Assembly (NCBI RefSeq): GCF_004339745.1
Contig: NZ_SMGP01000002.1
Location: forward strand, 1,674,001 to 1,738,000
Length of the DNA stretch: 64,000 bases
From: Paraburkholderia sp. BL9I2N2
GTDB taxonomy: Bacteria > Pseudomonadota > Gammaproteobacteria > Burkholderiales > Burkholderiaceae
Direction: 5' to 3'
In this document: positions 17,656 through 25,815 of the stretch, in pieces
Layout: each line of letters begins with the position of its first letter
How positions within the stretch are numbered: position 1 is the stretch's first letter
The notes under the pieces: generated by a model
Seen by the model: only the letters and a program-made list of their open reading frames with translations
Told to the model about the DNA's origin: nothing
Databases searched by the model: none
Position numbers and translations under genes: made by a program

Positions 17656-17671
17656 TGCATCATTCGGGCCA
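17656..17671 (-). promoter_or_regulatory. Sigma-54 (-24/-12) promoter candidate for the LRAT-like gene
   Basis: Read on the minus strand the site is TGGCCCGAATGATGCA. It keeps the invariant GG and GC at correct spacing and 10 of 12 conserved positions of TGGCACG-N4-TTGCA. The start codon is about 43 bases downstream of it. It shares the 17614-18084 intergenic region with the stronger promoter for the peptide gene on the other strand. Confidence 0.55.
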
Positions 17672-17996
17672 TGTGCGCGAAAGCCTTTATTTAAAGGGCT
17701 TCGCGGGAAAACGAGACGTTCCGGATGCGACGAGTGTACGTTGCGGGCCGACAGAAATTTGGCCGAAGTGTTGGCGAGCGGCGCTCTTTTGCCGCTGCGG
17801 TGGAAGGGGATGTGCGCCGATTGAAACGGCGCGGCGAGCACGAGGAATGTGTTGGGTCGCGCACCGTTTCGAGTGCGGGCATGTTGGCTGCCAGCCGACC
17901 GATGAATTGATGCGCGCCGAAGCGCTCTATACGCAAGCTCGCGGAATCGCCCGGCAATCAAGGCGTTACGACAAACCGCCTGAATCACTCACGAAT

Positions 17997-18012
17997 TGGC
18001 ATGGCACTTGCA
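17997..18012 (+). promoter_or_regulatory. Sigma-54 promoter for peptide gene 1 and the PP2C gene
   Basis: TGGCATGGCACTTGCA matches the -24/-12 consensus at 11 of 12 conserved positions, including GG, GC and the TTGCA end. The peptide start codon is 73 bases downstream. Activation by the enhancer-binding protein at 19173-20528 is inferred. The rest of the 471-base gap (17614-18084) shows no gene. Confidence 0.75.
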
Positions 18013-18084
18013 CTATAACGGCCAGATACTTCTTAACCGCGCGTCACCGCGCGCGTTACACACGCGGCCAACCGGAGAAACGAC

Positions 18085-18372
18085 ATGGCTTCTATTACAG
18101 TAAGCGACCTCTCGCTGAACCTCGCGCTAGACCGTAAAGCGATGGCGGCGATCCGCGGCGGCGGCGGCGCCCCGTGGGTGTACGGCTGGATTCAGCCTTA
18201 TGTACGCGATACGCCGAGCTTTGGACCCGTCGTGAACCTGTACGATGTGACCAACAACTTCTATGCTAACCAGATGATCAACACGTTCCAGTCGGTCGAC
18301 GTACGCAACACCGGCGCGAACTCGAACATCAGTGTCTCTCCCGACGCACGCAGCAGAAACGATACGGTGTAA
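18085..18372 (+). CDS. Peptide 1: double-glycine-leader export substrate
   Basis: This 95-residue protein starts with a leader of about 26 residues, MASITVSDLSLNLALDRKAM then AAIRGG, that matches the leaders at 30286, 36814, 37181, 37649, 38175, 39057, 39424 and 39892. The probable cleavage is after the Gly-Gly at residues 25-26. The core has no Cys, is rich in Asn, Tyr and Val, and shares an MINT...N..G.N pattern with peptides 2, 3 and 7. A ribosome-binding site GGAGAAACGAC precedes the ATG. The PP2C gene starts 5 bases after the stop. Being a substrate of the C39 exporter is inferred; the mature function is unknown. Confidence 0.72.
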   Translation: MASITVSDLSLNLALDRKAMAAIRGGGGAPWVYGWIQPYVRDTPSFGPVVNLYDVTNNFYANQMINTFQSVDVRNTGANSNISVSPDARSRNDTV

Positions 18373-18377
18373 GCGTT

Positions 18378-19148
18378 GTGACCTGTGCGAGCCAATTTCG
18401 CTGGACGTCGTCCGCGCGTTCCGACGCTGGGCGCGTCCGCGAGATCAACGAAGATGCCTGCCTCGACCAGTCCGCACTCGGACGCTGGGCCGTCGCCGAC
18501 GGCATGGGTGGACACGCGGTCGGCGATCTGGCGAGCCGTCTGGTGATCGATGCGCTTGGCCGGCTCGCGTCACCGGTCAGCATGAAGTCCTTCGTCGCCG
18601 ACGCGCGCGCGCGCCTGCAAACCGCCAATCGTCAACTGCGGGAAGAAGCCGCGCGCCGTCAGGTGCAGCGTATCGGCAGTACGGTTGTCGTGCTGCTCGC
18701 CTGCGATCGTTTCTGCGGCTACATCTGGGCTGGCGACAGCCGCCTGTACCTGCTGCGTGAAGGCAGCCTGCGGCAACTCACGCGCGATCACAGTCAGGTG
18801 GAAGCGCTCAAGTCGCTCGGCGTCCTCACCGAAGAAGAGGCGCGCCATCATCCGGCGCAGCATATGATCACGCGCGCCGTTGGCGCCACCGACGTGCTCG
18901 AACTCGACGACGATGCCATCGAGGTCGCGGACGGCGACGTCTTCCTTCTCTGCAGCGACGGCCTGAGCAACGAAGTCGGCGAAGAAGACATGCTCGCTGT
19001 GCTGAGCAAAACGGCCGGCGCGAACGCGTCTGAAGAACTCGTCGACCTGGCGCTCGCGCGCGGCGGCCGCGACAACATCACCGCCGTGGTCGTGCGCGCC
19101 GAAGACCCTAATGCGTCAGACAAAACTCTGCTTAACCCGGCGCCATGA
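18378..19148 (+). CDS. PP2C-type protein phosphatase
   Basis: This 256-residue, soluble PPM/PP2C phosphatase removes phosphate from Ser/Thr. Metal-binding and family motifs are complete: DAGRVREINEDA, VADGMGGHAVGD, IGSTVV, WAGDSRLYLL, TRDHSQVE, LCSDGLSNEV and GGRDNITAVVV. The GTG start lies 5 bases after the peptide 1 stop, so both share the sigma-54 promoter at 17997. It is the natural opponent of the transmembrane Ser/Thr kinase at 34253-36397, with the double-FHA protein as possible phospho-reader. This trio recalls PppA-PpkA-Fha of type VI secretion, but no Tss genes are present. Confidence 0.9.
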   Translation: MTCASQFRWTSSARSDAGRVREINEDACLDQSALGRWAVADGMGGHAVGDLASRLVIDALGRLASPVSMKSFVADARARLQTANRQLREEAARRQVQRIGSTVVVLLACDRFCGYIWAGDSRLYLLREGSLRQLTRDHSQVEALKSLGVLTEEEARHHPAQHMITRAVGATDVLELDDDAIEVADGDVFLLCSDGLSNEVGEEDMLAVLSKTAGANASEELVDLALARGGRDNITAVVVRAEDPNASDKTLLNPAP

Positions 19149-19172
19149 AGCTATTGGCGTGACGCCGCGGTC

Positions 19173-20528
19173 TCAGGTCTCGTTGTCTTCATCGTCGTGG
19201 CCTTCAGCGCCGTTCTTGTTCCCGGCCGGCTGATTGCGGTTGCGGAAATCCTTCGAATGCAGGCCGTGTTTCTTCAGAAGCATCTGCAGATGCGAGCGGT
19301 TCATGTCGATACGACGCGCGAGTTCCGCGACCGTGCCGCTCACTTCTCGAAGGCCGCGCTCGAGAAAGGCTTTTTCGGCGTCGTCGCTGGCGGCACGCTT
19401 TGCGTCGCTCAGCGACATCAGGTTCGCCACGCTGATCGGCTCCTGCCCCGTCGCGGTCGCAGCGCTGGACGCCATCGCCGAGCCGGGCGCCGCCGGCCGC
19501 ATGTCCACCGGCAAATGATCGACATCGGCCATATCGCCGGCCAGACACGACACCCGATACATCACGTTGCGCAACTCGCGGATATTGCCCGGATACGCAT
19601 AGTTCAGCAGAAAGTCCCGCAGACGCGGCGTCATTCGCACGGGCCTGCGCTTTAAGGTGCCGGCGGCTTCATCGCCGAACCACGCGATCAGCAGGGGAAT
19701 TTCATCGCGACGCTCCCGCAGCGGCGGCAACGTCACATGAATCACGCTGAGCCGGTAGAACAGATCCTCGCGGAACTTGCCCTCTTCGCTGAGCTGCCGC
19801 AGATTGCGATTGGTCGCCGCGACGATGCGCGTATCCACCGCAATCGTTTCATCGGATCCGACGCGTTGGATCTCATGCGCTTCCAGCACGCGCAGCAGCT
19901 TCACCTGGCCGGCGAGCGGCAACTCGCCGATTTCGTCGAGAAAGATGGTACCTGTATGCGCGCTTTCGAATTTCCCCTTGCGATCGTTCGAAGCGCCCGT
20001 GAACGCCCCCTTGCGATGCCCGAACAATTCCGACTCCAGCAGATTGTCGGGAATCGCGCCGCAGTTCACTGAAATGAAGGGTTTGTCGGAACGCGAGCCG
20101 TTGGCGTGAATCACCTTCGCCATCAACTCCTTGCCCGTGCCACTTTCGCCGTCGATCAACACGGGTAAATCGGTCGGCGCCGCTTTCTCGGCGATTTCGA
20201 GCGATTCGAGCAGGCGTGGATTGTCGCCGAACGTCCCTTCGAAAATGAAACTGCGTTCGAGCAACGCTTTGCGGCGCGCGCCACGCGATAGATCGCCGCG
20301 CTCCTGCGGCTCCGCGGCCACCGCCGCTTGCACGAAGCGCTCCTTGTGCGAGAGCTGCATCACCTCGTCGCGCAACGAGGTGGCTTGCCGGAGCAGCTTG
20401 TCGATGTCCGCGCGCTCCAGCCGCGACGACCAGCGCAATGTCGAGCGCAAAATCTCGATCCGCTCGATCAGCCCCGCGTACGAAATCGCGGGGCTGGCCT
20501 CTTCAACCTGGTCGAGTATCTTCATCAT
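19173..20528 (-). CDS. Sigma-54-dependent activator without receiver domain
   Basis: This 451-residue bacterial enhancer-binding protein has a short N-terminal region (1-95, probably coiled), an AAA+ domain with Walker A GESGTGKE (127-134) and the sigma-54 contact loop GAFTGA (174-179), and a C-terminal Fis-like helix-turn-helix (AELARRIDMNRSHLQMLLKKHG). There is no phospho-receiver or known ligand domain, so control may come through a partner, perhaps the kinase/FHA pathway. ATG at 20528 overlaps the exporter stop by one base (TGATG), so translation is coupled. Strong -24/-12 sites in front of the peptide genes are its likely targets. Confidence 0.92.
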   Translation of the reverse strand: MMKILDQVEEASPAISYAGLIERIEILRSTLRWSSRLERADIDKLLRQATSLRDEVMQLSHKERFVQAAVAAEPQERGDLSRGARRKALLERSFIFEGTFGDNPRLLESLEIAEKAAPTDLPVLIDGESGTGKELMAKVIHANGSRSDKPFISVNCGAIPDNLLESELFGHRKGAFTGASNDRKGKFESAHTGTIFLDEIGELPLAGQVKLLRVLEAHEIQRVGSDETIAVDTRIVAATNRNLRQLSEEGKFREDLFYRLSVIHVTLPPLRERRDEIPLLIAWFGDEAAGTLKRRPVRMTPRLRDFLLNYAYPGNIRELRNVMYRVSCLAGDMADVDHLPVDMRPAAPGSAMASSAATATGQEPISVANLMSLSDAKRAASDDAEKAFLERGLREVSGTVAELARRIDMNRSHLQMLLKKHGLHSKDFRNRNQPAGNKNGAEGHDDEDNET

Positions 20529-23500
20529 CACGCACTCAACTGTTTCTGGACCAGCTGGTAATACATGCCGCCGCGCTGGATCAGTTCATCGTGACGGCCC
20601 TGTTCGACAATCGCCCCTTCGTACAGCACGAGAATCTTGTCCGCACGCATGATCGTGCTGAGCCGGTGCGCGATGATCACCGCCGTGCGGCCCTTCAGAA
20701 TGTCGTGCATATTGCCGAGGATGTTGCTCTCCGATTGCGAGTCCAGTGCCGAGGTCGCTTCGTCGAATACGAGCAGACGCGGGTCGTGATACAGCGCCCG
20801 TGCAATGCACAGCCTTTGGATCTGCCCGCCGGACAACCCAATTCCGCGTTCGCCCACAATCTGCTCATACCCTAGCGGCATCTTGCTGATGAATCCATGC
20901 GCGTCGGCCATCTTCGCGACTTCCTCGATGCGGCGCCGGTCGGGCGCGTCGTCGCCGCTCGCGATGTTCTCCGAGATCGTGCCGGAGAACAGCAAATTGC
21001 TTTGCATCACATAGCCGATCTGCGCACGGTAATAGGCTTTGTCGACCACGCCGAGATCGTAGCCGTCGATCGTCATCTTGCCTTCGGTCGGCGCGTAGAA
21101 GCCGACCAGCAATTTGGCGAGCGTCGTCTTGCCCGACCCGCTGCGCCCGACAATCGCCACCAGTTCGCCGGGTTTGATATCGAAGCTGATGTTTTCGAGC
21201 ACGTACGCCGAGTCGTTTTCGCCGTAACGGAAATAGACGCCGCTGAGGCTGATTTCGCCTTGCAGTTCGGGCAGCATCACACGTGAAGGCAAATCCTGCG
21301 GCTTCTGCTCGGGCTCGATATCGAGCACATCGCCGAGGCGCTCCATCGCCACACCCGCGTCGTTCAACATGCTCCACAAGCCGACCAGGCCCATGAGCGG
21401 CCCCAGTACGCTACCCATGAACGCATTGAACGCGATCAACTGACCAATCGTCATTTCACGCGCGAGCACGAGATTCGCACCGACCCAGAGAATCGCAATC
21501 GTCGTCGCGGAGTTCAGCAACTGACTGCCGAGTCCTACGAGAATGTTGAACGCGTGCGCGCGATATTGCACTTCGAGCGCCTTCGCGTACTTCTTCTCCC
21601 AACGCAGACGCACCGGCCGTTCGATACCCATGCCCTTGATGGTCTCCACACCGGCGAGCGCTTCCATCAGAAATGACTTCGATTCAGTCGACGCGGTGAA
21701 CACTTCCCGCGCATAGCCTTTGATCTTCGGCGTGGCGATCGCGGTCAGCGCCATGATCGGAATGACGAACGCGATCAGCACCAGCGTCATCTTCACGTTG
21801 TAGACGAACATGATCGTGAAGTAGATGAACACCATCAGCAGATTCAGCGCCGTGGTGACGGTGGATTCGGTGAGGAACGCGCGGATCGTCTGGTTCTCCT
21901 GGAAGCGCGCGAAAATGTCGCCGGTCTTGCGCTTGGCGAAAAACGAAAACGGCAGCGACATGGTGTGCTTGAAGAACTGCGACATCATCGCGAAGTCCAT
22001 GTTGCGCACCATGAAATTCGCGAGGTACGCGCGAATCGACGACATCAATTGCGAAAAGACATTGGCGATGATCAAGCCGCCAATCAGCAGATGCAGCAGG
22101 CTGACATTCTGATGCACGATCACGCCGTCCAGAATGTTCTGGATAATCAGCGGGGGAATCACGCCCAATACCTGAATCACGAAAGTGGCTAGAAACAGGT
22201 GGCCGAGAATCTTCTTGTACGGTTTGAGGTAGCCGACAAAGCGTATCCACGGCGAACGCGCGGCGGACATTTGCAGCAGATGCGGTCCACCTGTAAACAG
22301 CAAACAGGTGCCGCTCCAGCCGCGTTCGAAATCCTCCACGGTCATTTTTTTGAAGCCGACCGCGGGGTCCGCCACCCACACGTAATCCTTGGAGAGCCCG
22401 TACACCACGACGTAGTGATAGCCCTCCCAGTGCACGATGAATGGCAGATCGAAACCGCGCAACGAATCGAACGTACATTGCACGCCGCGCGCCGTGAAGC
22501 CGAGCGATTCACCCGCGCGGGCGAGACTGTCGAGCGTCGCACCCTGGGTCGTAACGTTGGCCAATTCGCGCAATTTGCCGAGCGTCATCGGAATGCTGTA
22601 GTGGCGGCATACCATCGCGAGGCACGCTGCACCGCAATCCATTTCTTCGGCCTGTTCGACCAGCGCGAAGCGTTTGATGACTTTCTCGCCGAACTCGGGC
22701 TTGCTCTGCAAATCGAGCATCAGCGGCAGCTTGCGCCGCTGTTCGACCCGCTTTTGCCGCTGCAATTCGCGGTCGCCGTAGCGAATCCGCTCGTCGAGCA
22801 CTTCGCGCAGCTTCGGATTGCGTTCGAGAATGAAATGGACCGTGCGCTCCGGAATGACCAGCAGCCGCGTATCGGTCGTCGCGACCACCGACGCCATCTG
22901 CTCCTGGCGCATCAAGCAAGCTTTTTCGCCGAATATTTCGCCTTCTCCGAGCGTGGCGAGCGTGTAGTCGTGCCCCTCCTCGTGCCGCACGATACGCACT
23001 GTGCCTTGGCGCACCACGTACAGGCGCCGGTCCTCGCGTCCGTCCTGCTTGAGGATTTCCTTGCCCGCAGCCACCCGTTTCACGCCGACGCTGCGCACAT
23101 ACTCTTCGAGTTCCGCCTTGTTCAGCTTGCCCCGCAGATCGAATAACTGCGCGACGAAACCGCCTGCCGAATTGATCGCCACGTAGCTGGCAACGAAAGC
23201 CAACGCAGCCTGATTGCCGGCCATGACCGGTTCGATCGCGGCACGCGGAATGAACAGCAATTCGGTTTTCGCCGATGCCCGCACTGACGCTTCGTGGACA
23301 TAGGTACGCAACATCGCAATATCGGCGAAGATCTCGCCCGACTTGCGCACCCCCATGCTGGTTTCCTTGCCGTGCTCTTCCGTGAAGATCCGCACGGAAC
23401 CCGAGCGAATCACGTACAGCCCGTCAGCCGTCTCGCCCGCGGAACAAACCGTTTCGCCGAACGAATAGAAGCGCGCTTGCGCATATTCGGCAAGACGCTC

Positions 23501-23584
23501 GATCTCATCGCGCGAAAACGGCGAGAGAATTTCCACCGAGGTGAGAAACTCGGCTGCGGAAGGCGCGGTCTGGGGTGCATCCAT
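20528..23584 (-). CDS. Peptidase-containing ABC exporter with two cNMP-binding domains
   Basis: This 1018-residue protein begins with two cyclic-nucleotide-binding-like domains (about 15-130 and 150-270). A C39 leader peptidase follows (about 305-430) with catalytic Cys317 (MDCGAACL), His390 (GYHYVVVYG) and Asp406 (ADPAVG). Then come six membrane spans (about 450-730) and an ATPase with Walker A GRSGSGKTT (Lys819) and signature LSGGQ. Such proteins cut Gly-Gly leaders while exporting the peptide. The layout recalls cyanobacterial HetC-type exporters rather than plain bacteriocin exporters. It sits downstream of the parvulin and upstream of the sigma-54 activator gene. Confidence 0.93.
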   Translation of the reverse strand: MDAPQTAPSAAEFLTSVEILSPFSRDEIERLAEYAQARFYSFGETVCSAGETADGLYVIRSGSVRIFTEEHGKETSMGVRKSGEIFADIAMLRTYVHEASVRASAKTELLFIPRAAIEPVMAGNQAALAFVASYVAINSAGGFVAQLFDLRGKLNKAELEEYVRSVGVKRVAAGKEILKQDGREDRRLYVVRQGTVRIVRHEEGHDYTLATLGEGEIFGEKACLMRQEQMASVVATTDTRLLVIPERTVHFILERNPKLREVLDERIRYGDRELQRQKRVEQRRKLPLMLDLQSKPEFGEKVIKRFALVEQAEEMDCGAACLAMVCRHYSIPMTLGKLRELANVTTQGATLDSLARAGESLGFTARGVQCTFDSLRGFDLPFIVHWEGYHYVVVYGLSKDYVWVADPAVGFKKMTVEDFERGWSGTCLLFTGGPHLLQMSAARSPWIRFVGYLKPYKKILGHLFLATFVIQVLGVIPPLIIQNILDGVIVHQNVSLLHLLIGGLIIANVFSQLMSSIRAYLANFMVRNMDFAMMSQFFKHTMSLPFSFFAKRKTGDIFARFQENQTIRAFLTESTVTTALNLLMVFIYFTIMFVYNVKMTLVLIAFVIPIMALTAIATPKIKGYAREVFTASTESKSFLMEALAGVETIKGMGIERPVRLRWEKKYAKALEVQYRAHAFNILVGLGSQLLNSATTIAILWVGANLVLAREMTIGQLIAFNAFMGSVLGPLMGLVGLWSMLNDAGVAMERLGDVLDIEPEQKPQDLPSRVMLPELQGEISLSGVYFRYGENDSAYVLENISFDIKPGELVAIVGRSGSGKTTLAKLLVGFYAPTEGKMTIDGYDLGVVDKAYYRAQIGYVMQSNLLFSGTISENIASGDDAPDRRRIEEVAKMADAHGFISKMPLGYEQIVGERGIGLSGGQIQRLCIARALYHDPRLLVFDEATSALDSQSESNILGNMHDILKGRTAVIIAHRLSTIMRADKILVLYEGAIVEQGRHDELIQRGGMYYQLVQKQLSA

Positions 23585-23651
23585 GTGCTTGCGGACCTCG
23601 AATCGGCGTGTCGTTGCGTTGTTTCAATACGGCGTGCTAGCCCCGATCGGG

Positions 23652-24404
23652 CTAGCGCGCTTCGATCACGTGCTCCTGAGCGCGTGCGATCAGCCAGCCC
23701 TCGCGCAGCAGCCGCCGGACTTCGGAGGCCACGTCAGCGTCGAGGGTCGCCGGATATTTGGCCGTCACGGCGAAAATCTCGAAGCACGAGCGATCCGCCG
23801 ACGGAAACGGACCAAGCAGATCGCCCACCGCCGCGTTGAAAATCTTCGCTTCGATTTCCGGCTTCAACGAGCCGCGCAGCACCTTGCCGATTACGCCGCC
23901 CGCTTCGCGCGTATCCGCGATCGAATGCTCGCGCGCCATGTCGGCGAAACTGTCGGGATCGTCGTGCAGGTACGAAATCATTTCCTTCGCCTTGCCCTCG
24001 CTGTCGAGCACGATGTGGCTCACTTCGATTGCATCGAACTTCGGCGAATTCAGCGCGAAGTAATCCTTGATCGCGGCCTCGTTGCCGATCTCGTCGAGCA
24101 TCTTTTCCTGATACAGGCCGTCGGTAATGAAGGCCTCGAATTCGTCGAGGCTGACATTGAGGGCGTCGAGGTACTGATTCATATCCGTCGCGCGATGCAG
24201 GCCGCGCACGCGGCGGAACTGATCGGCGCGTTGCTGGATTTCATCGGCGGTGACAGTCATGCCTTGCTTCTTCGCCGCGTGAACCGTGAGCTTGTCGCGC
24301 ACGATCTGCTCGATCAGGCTCTCGAACTGGCCGGTCAGTTTCAGAAGACGAATAAATTCGGCCACGTCCACGACTTCGTCATCGATTCGCACTATCGCGG
24401 TCAT
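23652..24404 (-). CDS. Cytoplasmic parvulin-type (PpiC/SurA-like) isomerase
   Basis: This 250-residue protein has an N-terminal helical chaperone part and a C-terminal parvulin domain (EVSHIVLDSEGKAKEMISYL, SIADTREAGGVIGKVLRGSLKPEIEAKIF in that order). It has no signal peptide, so unlike SurA it should stay in the cytoplasm, where it could hold or isomerise precursors before export. AAAGGAG precedes the ATG at 24404; an earlier in-frame ATG at 24452 overlaps the HlyD gene and lacks support. It is sandwiched between the HlyD and ABC genes of the same operon. Confidence 0.85.
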   Translation of the reverse strand: MTAIVRIDDEVVDVAEFIRLLKLTGQFESLIEQIVRDKLTVHAAKKQGMTVTADEIQQRADQFRRVRGLHRATDMNQYLDALNVSLDEFEAFITDGLYQEKMLDEIGNEAAIKDYFALNSPKFDAIEVSHIVLDSEGKAKEMISYLHDDPDSFADMAREHSIADTREAGGVIGKVLRGSLKPEIEAKIFNAAVGDLLGPFPSADRSCFEIFAVTAKYPATLDADVASEVRRLLREGWLIARAQEHVIEAR

Positions 24405-24441
24405 TTCTTCCGCTCCTTTAATTGACGTGTGATCCGCGCGG

Positions 24442-25815
24442 TCATCCCGCAACCTGCCTGAACGGATCGAGACCCAGATCGATCAGGCGCCGCTCGCGCA
24501 CCACGATCTCAGCGCTTGCCGTCATGCCGTAACGCAACGGATAGCGCGTGTCGGCAATCTGGTAGTAATTTTTGTCGAGCGTGACGCGGCCTTCGTACAC
24601 CGGCTGCTTGTCCGTCGCCGACGGCTTGGTGGCCGGCGAAATATAGGCCAGCGTGCCGCTGATCAGCCCATAGCGTTGATACGGAAAGGCGTTGAATTTG
24701 AGCTTGACGGGCAGGCCCTCATGCAGAAACGCGCGATCGTGTTCGGCGATTTCGATCTTCAGCACAGGCCGTGCGTCTTTGGGCGCAATACCGCCGAGCG
24801 GCGCGTTCGCCTGAATCTTGTCGCCGCGCTGCGTCGACGTCACGTCGGTGATGACGCCCGAGACCGGCGCGAGAATCAGCAGGAAATTGTCTTTGTCGAT
24901 GTTCTCGAAGCGAATCCGCGCGGCCGCTTCGGACACCAGCCGCGCACTTTGCAGTTGCAGGCGCAACTTGTCTTCCGCGTCGGTAATGTCGCGCACCGCC
25001 GAATCGTATTGAAGCTGCAGGTCGGTGGTCTGCTGGCCGCTGGTTTCCAGTTGCGCATTTGCCTGCGTATATTCGTGGCTCAAGCGGAAATCCAGCTCTG
25101 CGAGCTTCGATTGCGCGACACGGTACGCGTTATCCGCTTCCATCGCCGCAGTGCGCTTCTGCTCCACCTGCAATTCGGCAATGCCGCCGCCGCCCGGCTG
25201 CGCGAAGAGACGCGAGTAGCGGTCCAGTTCCTGACGCGCCGCTTCACGCGTGCGCCGGGCATTGTCGAGGATGCTGCGTGCTTCGTCGAGTTCGGCCTTC
25301 TGCCCTTCCGCGAGTTTGGTCGTGCCTTCGGAGACGCGATTTTCGTGCTGGCGCGCTTCCACTTCCATCTGCGTCTTGAGCGCGGCGGCTTTGCGCTCCA
25401 ACAGCGCCTTCTTCTCGGGGAATTGCTTCCAGTCGCGCTCGGCGTCTTCCAGTTTGAGTTGGGCTTGCAATGCGTTGCTGGCGGCCTCGATCGCGCCGCG
25501 CGCATTCAGGCGCGCGAGCACGTCGCCTTTCGACACCGGTTGCCCCTCGGCGATATACAGATCGGCGAGTTCGCCGTCGATCGGCGCATAGATCCGGCGC
25601 ACCTCCGATTCCGGCGACAAAGTGCCTTGCGCGCTGACGATCACGTCCGCACGTCCCACGAACGACCACAACAGCCCGACCACGACCAGCGCGACCATCG
25701 CCCAGATCAGCGCGCGCGCGAGACGCACTGGCTCCGCCATCAGAATCGCGATGCCCTCGACGCTGTGATCCTCCAGCGCCTCCGACAACGGCCTAGGGTG
25801 ATTGTCGCGTTTCAC
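24442..25815 (-). CDS. HlyD-family membrane-fusion (adaptor) protein
   Basis: This 457-residue protein has a single N-terminal membrane span (about residues 38-54), then a lipoyl-like half (IYAPIDGELADLYIAEGQPVSKGDVLARL in order), a long coiled-coil hairpin rich in Glu, Ala and Gln (about 110-300), the second lipoyl half (LILAPVSGVITDV), and a beta-barrel ending. It would link the inner-membrane exporter to the outer-membrane channel at 28605-30059. Its first 23 bases overlap the end of the FHA gene, so the two are translationally coupled. Confidence 0.92.
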   Translation of the reverse strand: MKRDNHPRPLSEALEDHSVEGIAILMAEPVRLARALIWAMVALVVVGLLWSFVGRADVIVSAQGTLSPESEVRRIYAPIDGELADLYIAEGQPVSKGDVLARLNARGAIEAASNALQAQLKLEDAERDWKQFPEKKALLERKAAALKTQMEVEARQHENRVSEGTTKLAEGQKAELDEARSILDNARRTREAARQELDRYSRLFAQPGGGGIAELQVEQKRTAAMEADNAYRVAQSKLAELDFRLSHEYTQANAQLETSGQQTTDLQLQYDSAVRDITDAEDKLRLQLQSARLVSEAAARIRFENIDKDNFLLILAPVSGVITDVTSTQRGDKIQANAPLGGIAPKDARPVLKIEIAEHDRAFLHEGLPVKLKFNAFPYQRYGLISGTLAYISPATKPSATDKQPVYEGRVTLDKNYYQIADTRYPLRYGMTASAEIVVRERRLIDLGLDPFRQVAG

